Positions 34,921-48,821 of a stretch of DNA of 64,000 bases are shown one piece after another. Location of the stretch: contig NC_052676.1 of assembly GCF_016802725.1 (NCBI RefSeq), positions 8,261,437 to 8,325,436 on the forward strand, written 5' to 3'. A program made the position numbers and the translations under genes. Origin of the DNA: Solenopsis invicta (Eukaryota > Arthropoda > Insecta > Hymenoptera > Formicidae). Position 1 is the stretch's first letter; each line of letters starts with the position of its first letter. Under the pieces are notes generated by a model, which had not been told where the DNA came from, made no database searches, and was given only the letters and a program-made list of their open reading frames with translations.

Positions 34921-37900
34921 CTAAAAATAATTTTGCAATAATTTTCATAATAAAATTAAAATCTTATTTTTAAAATCTGTGTGTAGAGATCCGGTGAAAA
35001 GTCATAAAAGACAAACTTTAATTCTGTTTAAAAATTAAACAATTCCTTAGTTGTGTACAAAATTGACAAAAAATATCATTAATCAATTATAAAATCTCTT
35101 TCGAGAAAAAAACCTTTCGATAAAAGGCAATAAAGCCAAACTGATTTTCTCTACAAGAACATGATATATTGGAAGCACAATAAAAAAACTGATATAAGTA
35201 AAGATTCTTCTCCAAGATAAACCTTCCAAAGTGGGTTCCAAAATAAAAATAAATGAAATATATTTTGATAATACAATTTTGTTTTCTTCTGATTTTAGTA
35301 TAGAACGTAATAAATTTTAGTAGATTACAATAGATTATAATACAAATTGAATTTTTTGTGTGTACTTTTTACATTCCTAAAAATGATTAGAAAGAAGAAT
35401 AATAGTCAAATTGCATATTGCGTAAAATATTAAATTTGAATTATTATATCATACATTAAAAAACATATTAGAAGTTTAAAGGATTCCATGCAAGAAAGTC
35501 TCATAAAAGTAACAGCGTAATACAAATCATATAAAATATGCAACAAATTACGAGTATTATAAATACATATAATATTTTTGTGTCTTTAAATTAAAATATT
35601 ATTTTGCATATGATAGACATTTATATAATATACTAAATCCAGTCTTGAGGCTTTTATGGCCTTTGATATCGTTAACCGAGAGGGTTTCCGGATGGGTGCC
35701 ACGTGCGTGTTGGGCACTTTGCCTTAACGTTTTGCAAACATTGCAGCTTGCATTATCAGGGCTGAGAGCTCCGATACTGAGCTTCTTTCGGTTGTGGTGG
35801 TCCTTATATATCCTCGTTGCACCCGGTGGGGATGGGAGGTGGTTAATTGGTCAGCCAATCAGAGCGTTTTGATTGACTGGCCGGTCAATTCAAAAAGCGG
35901 TTGAGGTTGTCAGGATGTTTCAAGATTTCCACACTTTCCCGATATTTTCTGGCAAAGTAGCCTTGGGACGGGGCCAATATGATAGACTTATCATACTGCA
36001 CGATATCTCCAGTCTCCATCCAATGTTCCGCCAGGCTGATTGCGAAAAATGGCTGTATTTGGCACATCTCTGGTGTTCCTTGATCCGTGTACTGATCCTC
36101 CTTTCGGTTTCTCCTATGTACACTTTTTCGCAGACGCAAGGTATCTTGTACACACCTGGTGTTTTCAGGCTAGACCTTTGATCCTTGGGATTAAGGAGTA
36201 ATCGAGCAATTTTCTTCTGGGGTTTGAGGATTACTCTGATGTTATGCTTACTCAAAATTCTGCCTATGTGCTCTGTTATACTTTGAAGATACGGAAGGAC
36301 AGCCGTCATTTTCCTTACTCTTTCTTCCTCCAGAGTTTTGGTGTCATTGGAACTGGAGATCTTGTTATTTAATCTCTTGGTTAACTAATCAATGTTCTTG
36401 CTGTTATACCCATTTCTAGTCAAGGTCTGATTAAGATGTTGTAGCTCTTCATCCAGGAACGTTGGTTCATAAACTGTAAAGGCTCTGTATACCAATGAGC
36501 TGATAACTGAATTCTTTTGTGACGGATGGTGATGGGAGATTGCGTAAAGATACCGGTCAGTGTGGGTTGGTTTTTGATAAACCCGATGGCCTGAGGTACC
36601 ATCTCCGTTTCTTCGAACCAACACGTCTAAGAAGGGAATTTGGTTCTCTTGTTCTACTTTCATTGTGAATTTAATCCTTAAGTGTTGGGCGTTGAGAAAA
36701 GCAAGGAAAGGTGGGAGAGTCTCTTTGCCGTGGCTCTATATAATAAATGTGTGATCTACGTATCGGAACCACGTGGAAGGCTTGAGGGATGCGTTCTTCA
36801 AAATTTTGTTTTTGAGATGTTTCATGAAGATATTTGTAATAATGGGTAAAACAGGGGATCCCATTGCTGCTCCAGAGGTTTGTTCAAAGAACTCTCCTGG
36901 AAGTAGGTCGAGGTTAGGCAATGTTCTATTAGTGGAAAGAGGTTAGCCGGAAGGGCAAAGTGCCCAACACGCACGTGGTATCCATCCGGAAACCCTCTCG
37001 GTTAATAATATACTAGATCGTTGACCTCTATTTACTATAAACAAAAGTTAATTTCAAAAGCTATGTATTACAGCTTAGCATAAGGGGACAGACATGCACA
37101 TCAAGTGTTATGTCTATGGCCCACATATTACATGTGTCTACAAGACACATCAGGATTGATTTTATTGCTTGAATACCAAAAAAATTCTTTAAAACTTTTA
37201 AAAACTCTTCAAATAAAAAACACATAAAATGTTCAAAAAAAGGGTTATATTATATTTTGGGGTTTATAGTATATTTTGAGCAGGTAGTATTGATCAAAAC
37301 AAGAAGAAAAGATCTCATTAATACGGGTCCTAAGACTAATATCTTCAAAGATACAAATTATTTTGTTATTTGAGATTTTTGTCATTTTTTTATTAGTCGT
37401 GTTATTTTTAGAATGTAATAAACAAAGGAGTAGGCTTGTAATATCTATTTTGAACCAAACGTAAATATCGGGAGAGAGAAATAAAGTTAGAATACGTGAT
37501 TTGAAAGAGTGCGTGATTCTTTAAGACGTAGGGCTGAATGGCAATGCGTGTGAATGGTAATCACATAGAGCAACTCCTCTAATGCCGAGTTAGCATTAAA
37601 ATTTGTTTGTTTTTTGGTAAAAAAAAAAGTTTTTATTTTGTTATCATACATGCAGTTTCTTTACTTCAGTTTTTTTATGGAAGATAAATGATTACATTTC
37701 ATATGAAAATAAAAATTGTTTCTTTATCTCTCTATGTGTGTGTTCATTTTTGTATGATTTTGATTTCGTGTCTTAACCACGCGTAGTCTATGCCTACGCG
37801 CTAGCGTTCGACGTCACATAAGAGGGCGTCAGTCTTACTCTAAGTCTCACACAGGATACGCACGCACGCTCGAGGCATCATGTACAGCATTATATACACA

Positions 37901-40900
37901 TACAGAATAAAGCAAGTAATCGAGTTTAGTTCAATTCGACGGGTTTTTTTCATCCAAATCCTCATAATTTTTTTATTTTTTATAACACCCAGAAAAAAGA
38001 TATTCCTATTGTACTCCACTCTCCTCTACTTCTTTGTTCATTACATTCTAAAAATGACATGACTAATAAGAAAATGACAAAGAGCTCAAATAACAAAATA
38101 GCTTGTATCTTTAAAAATATTAGTTTTAGGACCTATGTTAATTAGACCTTTTCTTTTTGTTTTGATCAATACTACCTGCTATCAAAATATGTGACCCATT
38201 TTTTTCAATACTCAGTATATCAAGGATGTTTTGCATCGATTATTTTGACAAATAAAGTTCTATATTATCTAATTAAATATACCTTATGTAAACCGTAGTC
38301 CTCTTCTGTATAAGTAGTAAGTACAACCGTAGGTTTTAGTAATGTTATTGGTGATTTAAGGCGAGGTAATGAAGTTACATTGTAATTGTTTACAGCGTTT
38401 AAATGATCATACATTGTAGAACATATAAGTTTTTGATTTTCCAAAGTCAATATATTTAATTCTTCTGGAAAATAAGTATGAAGTATTTTTATTTTCTCCT
38501 CCCACGTATTACACCTATCCAGCTGCAATAATAACTGTAAAACACAATACATTTGTATTTTTTGTAAATAATGAGAAACAAAAATATTAATCTATTTTAC
38601 AAAACAATGATATAAAGTAATTACAAAAAGAAGTCATAGAGAGGTATTTTAAAGATGTAATTTATTTTAAAAAACAATGTTTAAATTGAGAACGCTTCGA
38701 GTTAATTTGGTCTTTATTGACCTAGTTACACAAAAATAGCTATTTATTAATAATCAAAACATTATCATTATTAAAAAAATAATATAAATTCATAACAACG
38801 TTTAGACACATGTATGGCGTGTTAATGCTAGCAATGTAACTTTTTTTAGGCTAGATACAAGCGCGTGCAGCACGTACTGTACCAACGTACACGGTGCGCG
38901 AAATTTTTATTGGACACGAATGACCTCATGACGGGGAGTAAGGGTTAAGTTTATGTATAACTGTATAGTAATTCTTATAATAAAATTGCATGTTTTTATA
39001 ATACACTAACTTTTTCCTTGCCAGGTCTACTGTATAAATCCATTAGCCAAATTAACGTATTATTTTGCAATACATGTTGCGAAGTAGCGAAGAAATATTT
39101 CTCAGCCCAAAATTTCATTTGATCAGGAGCTCCGTCTATAAGTATCAAGCGTCCTGAAAAATTCTTAGCCTCTAATAATCTTGCTAATTCGATAGAAATT
39201 AAGGATCCAAACGAATATCCCACAATTAGGAATTCTTTTTGATTTTTCATTTTCTCCAGTACGTACTAAAAATATAAACATTAACATATATAGAATACTT
39301 CTAGAATACCCAAAATTACGGATACTTGAGCCTCAGGTCAAGTTGAGAATTTTTCTCAAGACCCAAAAGTTTGTAATGTTGAGTATCTAAGTTTCGGGCA
39401 GACAAAGTTGAAATCGAGTCAACTCCGATCAGAACCTTGAAAGTTTGTAAATTTTGCGTACTCAAATTTAAAATTAGGTAAGTCAAAAAGTATATAGATT
39501 CACAATAACCGTTGAATACTCCAATTTTAGTTTCAAATGAAACAACATTACAAACTTTTGGTCCCATTCCGAGAAAATTTCCAAACCCGATCCGAACTCA
39601 AGAAATCTCGAGTAATCGTATACTCCTAAATATTCTAAAATTTGGGAATGAATTATTGGGTGTAGAAGAAAAGTAATATCTTTTGAAAAAATTAAAATAT
39701 AATTTACAAAATTAAAATAGCATGTAAACATAAACCATAATAAGAATTTTATGTTCGCTATTTGCTATTTAACGTATAACTATATTGTATTATTGTCTAA
39801 TATTTAAACTATCAATTATCAAAACACATCAAATAAACAAAATGTTACAAAAGTATTTAAAAATTGAGCTAGGTATAAGTCCAAAAATAATTGTATTAGG
39901 TCATTAAAATATGATAATTCTGTAAGATGTCCAAACTTCTTTGATCAAATGCCAAGACATTGGTAATTATTGACTTTAGAGAAATCACCTTTTGATTTTA
40001 ACATGTATTGTCAAAAACACTCTCTTGAATGATCTTTAGAAGATATTATCACTCGCTTGTGATTTGTTAAATAGTTTTAATTAAAAGGTTAACGTATAAA
40101 CGTGTATTAAGTTTTACAATTTGAACTTTGCATAATGTTCGTCCGGAGAATTCCACAATTTCTCTTTTCATTAACGTGCATCAAAATAGTTAAAAAAAAA
40201 GGAACAAATTGTGCGCTAATCATTCTGCTCGTTAACTATGTTTTCAAATTTTATATATAATATATGATGAATTTTTGAAGCATTTCTGTTGCAACATTTT
40301 ATAATGACATTTTGCAGACCTCTTTCACATTTTTTGCATATAAATATGAAATTTTTCTGAAAACTTTACATAACAATTGGTGTTATATGAGATATGTATT
40401 ATACACACACATTAATTGTTCAGTAAAAATTTAAACAAAACTTTTAATAATTTATAAAATCTTACAGGTAGCAAATAAGCAGCTGACTTTGTTACTAAAT
40501 GAGTATGACCAGGCATATTAATTGCACCGTGTTGTAAACACATTGCCGAAGATTTAATTTCTGATGCTATAGATTTAAATATGTTTGAACATCCTTCGAT
40601 TCCTGGTAAGAGAAATACATTGCCTCTACCAACTTCCTTCTTTGTAGCAAGTTCTATAAGAACATCTGGAACCATGTCTGAATTTTTAATCATTATATTG
40701 AAATTTTGAGAAATATTAGCTTCAAAAGTAATCTTATTAATGTTATTTGTATCGTCCTTTTCTCCCTGCTCGATTACATTTGTCATTTGCTTAAGTTTAG
40801 CAAAATTAAGATTTTGAATATCGTGCGTTGTCAAGGAAATATCAAACTCTCTTTCCAACACTTGCTTAATTTCTGTTGCCATCATCGAATCCATACCCAA

Positions 40901-43900
40901 TTCAGCCAGTGATATGTTATGTGCCACTGTGTTTACGTTTTTCATTCCTATTTCAAATTAAAATAGATGTTCAATATTTAAAGATTTAATTTTATAACAT
41001 AAATTAAAGTAAATATCCCAGTGGCAAGATATGGCCCAGTATCCGACCACATATTAAAAAACAGTTATTATTAAATATTTATAAACATAAATTTTCAAAT
41101 AAATATATTTTTAAAATTGTAATATATTACGCTTGTATATAAAAGCTTAGTTGTGTAATGGTTTACTTAGATAATAATGAATGAGCTGGAATATGTAAAT
41201 ACATTATATGAGATGATAGATTTCAATTCTTAATTATTTTTAGAGCAAGTGATTTTTGTAACGTAATTAAGAAATTCTAATTAACTATTGAAAAAAATGT
41301 CTTAATATTTTAATTTGAAAATTTTGTTTAAATATATTCTATATAGTTGTTTTATTTAAATTAATTTTATATATAAATATTTTAATGCCCGATTACTGGC
41401 TAAACTTAGGGCAGTCTTAATGTCCGTTGACACCCTGAATTTATAATAATAAAAATTACATAATTAGTCATCAATATTCGCTATATTATTAATTATACTG
41501 ATTATACGGTCATTTTTGTAGCATTTTCAAGCATTTTAATATATCGTAATAAAGAACCTAAAATTTCAAAAATTACTAATAAAACATAAAGACATGTGAC
41601 ATAGTAGTAACGTGTTAACATCGTTCTATTTTGTCCAAAGTCTGCGGTTTAAATTGTAGCGCGGTAAAATAAACACCGTCGTAACGTTGTATAAAACTTT
41701 ATAACGCTAGTATCTCAATGATTATATAACTACAGTTTCATAGTGCTAAAAACATCAATGGTTCCAAATATTTTGAATAAATATCTCCGACATATTATTA
41801 AACTGCTTAGAAAATTACTTACCCATAATATGAGCAATGCTTTCATAAACATTCTTTACTCCGATATTTGTTTTCTTAGCAACAACCATACTGCTTACGA
41901 TAGGCCGGTTTTGTAACAGAAACATTTCCAATGTCTTCAAACAAGAAGATATTTGTTGTTGTAATGTACCTTCAATAACAAGCTCTTTTTCATTGTCTTC
42001 TTGCATATCTGCAACCAGTCCTACATCACCAATCGCACCCCATTGTATTGCTAAACCATGTAATCCTTCTGCTATTCTCCTTTCACAGATTCTCTCCATT
42101 ACGGAATTAGCCATTCCATAATTTGTTTGGCCCGCATTTCCTCTTCCACATGAAACGGAAGAAAACACGACAAAATGTCGAAGTTGTGGACAAATCGTTC
42201 TCGACAATTCGTCCATTTTTTTCGTCATCCATGCTTTTGACTTGAATGAATCTTTGAACGTTTGCGGTGATTGATTCTCGAATACACAATCTTTTAACAC
42301 AACTGCAAGATTAAATATGGCGTCCACTGGTCCCATTTTTTCAGCAAATTTTAATATAGATTCACAATCTTCATGTTTTAAAGTATCATTAACTGTAATA
42401 ATCTGTACATTTACACCAGAAAATTGCCATAACTTTATTCTTGATTGTTGATAACCGGTCTTTATTCCAGATCGTGATGTCAATATCAAATTTTTTGCAC
42501 CTCGAAGAGTCAACCAATCTGCTAGTTCTAAACCAAAACCGCCTAGTCCACCCAAAATGACATAACATTTATTTTCCTGGCAATAATATCGCGGGTGAGC
42601 GAGTAGAGGAGCATTCAAAGAATCATTTTCTTCGTGGACTTTTATTATTATCTACAAACATGCCAAATTTTAACTATAAAACAAAGAAGGAGTTGAAAAA
42701 AGGAATTTTATCTTGCATCTTATTATTGAAATTGTTTGTATTTAATTACTGATTACTGATTTTATGTTAATATTAATTAATTTTATTATTAACGTTAATA
42801 TTGTACTTCGAAACATAATTCTATTATTGTAAGGAATAACATGTATTATACTTAAAATACCAAAGAATTTCTTAATAATAATTGCAATCAATAATTAATG
42901 TTAATTATAGACATGTACATATAAGTAGGAAACGTTATTTAAATTTTTAGACAAATTTTGCTTTATTAAATTTATTTGTTTCTAGTTTTAGTATTAATTA
43001 AACAAAAGAAATATTTCTAATGTGTTTTTATAAAATATGTTGTATCATAATAAGTCATTTCTCCATATATATACGAGGTGTGTTCAAAAAGTAACGGGAA
43101 TTTTTAAATTTCGCGGGTTTGGAGAGTCCGACAGTTAAATTTTTTTTTGTTTATGTTGGTATACATGCCCCTGAAGTATGCTGAAATGTTGAGCTGTATT
43201 CATTGTTTACTTTGTCTGTGGCAGCCGCTAAGGTTACACGTGTTTTTATGAGCTCGGCGATTTTCGTTTCTGAAAAAAAATGGATCAAAGAATTTGTATC
43301 AAATTTTGCGTAAAAAATAACAAAGTGTGTGAAATGTTAACGGGTTTACGGATATGACGTCAAAACTAAGGCTCAATCGTCCCAGTGGAGACATTCTGGC
43401 TCGCCAAGACCGAAAAAGGCTCGACAAGTGCGGTCGAACGTGAAGGTTATGCTCACTGTGTTCTTCGATTTTAATGGCATAGTGCATCATGAATTCTTGC
43501 CACGAGGTCAAACGATCAATAAGGAGTACTACCTACAAGTTCAACGCCGTTTACGTGAAGCGATCCGAAAAAAACGCCCGAATTTATGGAAAAACAATTC
43601 ATGGCTTTTGCCACGATAATGCACCTGTTCACACTTCATTGCTTGTTCGTGAATTTTTGGCCAAAAACAATACTGTAATGATGCCCCAGCCTCCATATTC
43701 GCCAGACATGGCTCCGTGTGACTTTTTCCTATTTCTAAAAATAAAGAGAACCTTAAAGGGCCGTCGTTTTACAAGCATAGATGACATTAAAAGCGCATCG
43801 CTGAAAGAGCTAAAGGCTATCCCAAAGATCGAGTTTGAGAAGTGTTTCGGGGATTGGAAGAAGCGCTGACATAAGTGCATAATATCTAATGGTGACTATT

Positions 43901-46900
43901 TTGAAGGCAACAACATTAATGTAGACGAATAAATAAATATTTTTTTCAAAAAACGAAAATTCCCGGTATTTTTTGAACACACTTCGTATTATGGAATTAT
44001 CATACCTTGCCAATATGTTTTCCAGTTGCCATATATCTGAAAGCAGCTTCTATTTCATTTCTTTCGAAGACTTTTCTACACAATGGTTTAATAACGTCAT
44101 TTTTTAAACCCTCTGTTATTCTTTTCCACAATATTATCCTTTGCTTTACATTTGATTCATATAAGTGAAGTAATTTATCTAATAAAATACTATAAAACCT
44201 AATTCCTCCACGAAATAATGGTATATTTAAAGAATTATTGGAAATCATATCAAATTTTCCAATTTCCAAAAAACGACCACCCTTTGTTAAGCAGCGAATA
44301 GACGCTTGCAATTTCTCTTCGGCTAAAGAATTTAACACGATATCTACTCCACGACCTTTTGTACACTGCATAATCATTTGTTCAAAACTTGTATCTCGAG
44401 AATTTCCAATATGATCTTTGGCAATAGAGGGAAAAGTTTCTCTTATAAACTGATGTTTCTCGGCAGTTCCAACTGTCGTGAACACTTCACAACCTTCATA
44501 AAGCGCAAGATATATGGCAGCTTGACCAATGCCTCCAGTACCAGAATGAATCAACACTTTGTCTCCTTTCTTCATTTTACCTTTGATGTATAAAGCATAA
44601 TAACACGTGGTGTACACACATGGAACTGTTGCTGCGTCTTCCATTGTCCATTTTTCAGGTATAATCCAACTGAGATATTTATCAACCACACGAACGTTTG
44701 TCATTCCTCTAAACATAATGATTTTAAAAAGCATTTTAATTCTTTGATATACACGTATAAAAGTTACTCTACAATAAGCAGAACGTCAATAGTATCCTAT
44801 TAAATACTAATTAATTATAACTTAACATTAATGTTGCAACTTTACAGTTAATAGTGTTAATGTAATAGAATACATGTACGTAAAACTTTGTTGTGAAATT
44901 ATAATATTGATGTTATGTTATTTTTAATTGGTATTTACTAGAATGTTAACAATTTATTAGTAAAATGTTAGAAGATCACAATTTGTATAACACAATTCAA
45001 ATGGAGAAATGGCCAATGTGCGGTCATATCAAAATCATACAATGACGTTTCTTGTATTTTAAACTCATTTTCTTCGAATTGTGCGCTGGTAATTTCGGTT
45101 TTAGTAACAGCTTTTAGACTGATCTCTTAGAATCAAAGGAGTAATATCACATTATTTAATTGTGTTTAAAAAACACAAAAGAAACATTATCTTACAGCAC
45201 TAAGATGTTGCTGTGACCATATACTGTCCGTTTCTCGATTTGATTTATACAATTCAAATCGCAGTCTTATTGTAATATTTTCTAATATTTTAATATATGT
45301 GGCTTAAACAAAATATTTTCTTAATACATATGTACGTACTATTTATATACATACATACATAAATGATTGTTACGATATAATCACATGCTATAGCGATTGA
45401 ATTAGCTAAGGATCATGAAATGTAAAAGAATTCAAATTCTGGATGAGATAATATTTTGGAAACAAATTTTTCACGTATTTCGTGAAGAAGAGGATAATAT
45501 TAGGTACGTAACTTAATTCTCCACCTTTTTAAAGAAAGTATATTATTTATTTACGAAAAAACAAATAACTTTTTAATCTTTAAAATGGTCTAATATTTCA
45601 TTAAAATAAAAAAAGGTTTATTATAATAAAAGATTAATTTTTAACATTTTAAAACAGTGGTTATTTGCGACATTTAAATGATAACAAAATAGAAAGTTCT
45701 ACTTATTGTTAGTTTTTGCTGTCATATTCTATTAGTTGACTTTATTTCTGTTAGCATTTTATAAAATTTATAAAAAATATTTTATTAAATTTGTTTTTAA
45801 CAGATTTAAGTATCTGGCTTTTGGCTACCAGAAACATTGTTAATTGCATTTACTTTATAAATTGGATGATGCGCAGTATAAAATACAAAATATAACAACA
45901 TATTTTTAACTTTTTGTCTTAAGTGCTTTTGTCGTAAGACTTAAAATTAAATTTAACAGGATAAAGTTAAAATTAAACTGAATGTTAAACAAATACTATT
46001 AATCTTAAAAATCTTTGTTCATTAAAAGTGACTGAATAGAGATCATTATCTTACCCATGTGAACACATTCCCATTATTCTTTGTCCACGCTTATCAAAAC
46101 CAACAAATTCCAAACCAATTAAACAATCATTACCACGTTCAATGGGTCCGATAGATTCAGCGGATAGTCTACCAGTAGCTGTCATAATATCTTTAAAATT
46201 AACAGATGTATAAATTACGTTAATGATGTTTTCATGTTCGTTGTAAGAAGGTATTTTGTTTTGTACCCAACAAAGAGTACTCAGATCACCTTGTACCTAA
46301 TAAAAATTATAATAAATGATTATTACGTATACAATTAAATTTATAACAAAATTCTTGACGTACCGTCTGTGTAACGTAAGCATTCTCTACCAATTTTAAT
46401 TTCAATGACTGTAATGGAAAATGTCTGTAGGATCCCCAAAGGTTTCCAGAACGTACGATATTGATTGGTAGATCCAATTGAAGCTGCTCTGTGTACAATG
46501 GTTCTTGCAAAGAGAAAGCAGGCGCTTTGTCATCTTGAATAAATACGCTTCTAATTAATTCACCGTTCGGTTCTTTTCGTAAACAGTTAACAAAACCTAG
46601 TAATCCGCATTCAAAATCTTGCGCAACGAGTATTATTCTTGTGTCAATTCCAGTCTGACTTTGTTCGTTCATGACTAATTTCAATTCTTCTACCCATTTG
46701 AATTCGTAATTATTTATATGTATAACCCGATATTGATTTCTCGCAACATTTTTCGTTTTTCTTAGCAGTAAAAGTGTCTTATTATTTATTTGTTTTTCTA
46801 GTACGACATCCAACTTATATGTCTTCATACACGAATTATCATAGACTGCATCGGATTCCTCCAAAGTCAGTATAAAGCCTTGCGGCATTAACAATGGCAG

Positions 46901-48732
46901 TAATTGTTGATAAAGCATTTTACTATTTTTGGTCAAAATATTAAAACCAATGATCATCAAACTCTTTTCGTCTTTTGACAACTTGGTAATCTCCGTTGTA
47001 GAAACGTTGCTTGGCAAAGAGAGGTTTTCAAATTTCCTATTTTTTGTCACCAGTTTGATATGATGTCGAATCTTTGGTAAATCATTTAAAATTTTATTAA
47101 CAGATGGATAATTTAGATCTTCTGAAGTTACTTCATCAGCATCATCAATAAATTCAATTATCTTAATATTTATCATATTGCAACATTCGAGTGCAATGTG
47201 TATCGACATTCTTATTGCATCGCGTAACGACATAGTTCCAAAATCACGATGAGCAGCAAATTTCTGTTCTTCAAGAATGGTATTAACTGCTTTTTGTCGA
47301 CGATATATAGATTTAACTACAGTGCCAGAAATTTCTACTCCTCCGGATGTTATAACATCTAAAGACTTGAAATGACGAACAGAAAATTCTGTAACGTAGA
47401 ATCACAAATGACATTTATTTGTCACAGAATTGTTTTTTACTTTATTGCATCACAGTTATGTTACTTACGTCTGTTTTTAATTGGACAATTCTCAATTAAC
47501 TTTACATGATGTATTGGATCAATTACCACTTTGCGAATTCTCGTTGGAACATAAAGACTTCTTGATTTATGTCCTAAAATCATCATTTGTAACATACTAT
47601 CCAAAAATGGCACCCAGTTAGATGTCCATGTGATGTGACCATTTGATCCCGTAAGTGTTGCACTTTTTATTCCACGAAATTCGCCGGTGTATTGATAACC
47701 ACGAAGTTTTAATTCTTTATAAATGTCTTTTGTACTCATTACTTCTTCTTCATCTTCATATTTAACAAGATTAGTAGATATTTTTTCATTTTCAATGTTA
47801 TTTGGAATTCGCACTATTCCAGTAACAACAACATTATCTCCTTCGATTATTTCAAACCTGTTACTCCCTAGATATAAATATAAATTTATTTAAACCTAAC
47901 ACATTGTAAAAAGATTCAACAAGCAAGAAAATATCGCCACGGGATTACCCAACTATTAAGTTTGAAAGCAATTAATATAAAAAGAAATGCACGATATTTT
48001 CTAAATTTAAACACTGTACTCGTATATACAATCTATATAATATATATAGGATGTTTGGAAAGTGCTGGAATGGCTTTCCAAAAGAAATGTTTTAGACAAA
48101 AGTTGTAGAGTTTTAAATGATCTATTTACTGATTTTATCAGTTTGACTTTGGATCGCGCCAAGGGCAGGTCAAGATCAAATGTATTTTTCTAAATAAAAT
48201 ACCCTATTTTTGATTCCACAATCTAATAGCTGGTAATAAAAGTTTTTCAAAATACTATAATCACATTATTTTTCAGTACTTTGAGTTATGATGTTTGTAA
48301 ATTATATTATATTTTCAAACCTTATAACTCGGGAAGTATTTAATAAAAAATAACTTCAATAATAAGTCACATCAGATTAACAAAATTAAAACATAATATT
48401 AATACTTTAAAAGCATGTATAAGATTAACTCACAAAGAAAATTGCAAAAATTTCATTACAAAGAAATAAAACCTTAGCCAGGATTTGAACCTGGATCTTT
48501 CGAATTTCGTGCGGGCGTCCTACTAATTTGACTATCAAATCAGGTGGTAAACAATATAAGTTATATAAACGTGTAACGCAAAAGCTTCTGTAACATGGTT
48601 AAAGCGGCACTTAGATGGCGTTCTGCTTCTGGGGACTTTAGAGACCCATAAGATCTCTAGGGTACTCTAACCCAAGGCGGCGAACCCTGACGCGAGCAAA
48701 AAAGCAGCAAGAGAAGAAGCTACCTAACTCGA

Positions 48733-48763
<31 letters not shown>

Positions 48764-48774
48764 GCGCACGCACG

Positions 48775-48821
<47 letters not shown>

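Noticed and set aside
39316..39731. Two minus-strand frames between FAS exons M and N
   Set aside because: They fall inside an inverted-repeat element in the intron and have no FAS-like sequence; the flanking exons join in phase without them.
44995..45130. Possible extra FAS exon between exons J and K
   Set aside because: Exon J (ending CATGG) and exon K (starting AGGAATG) join directly in phase and in line with the usual enoyl reductase sequence; no segment is missing.
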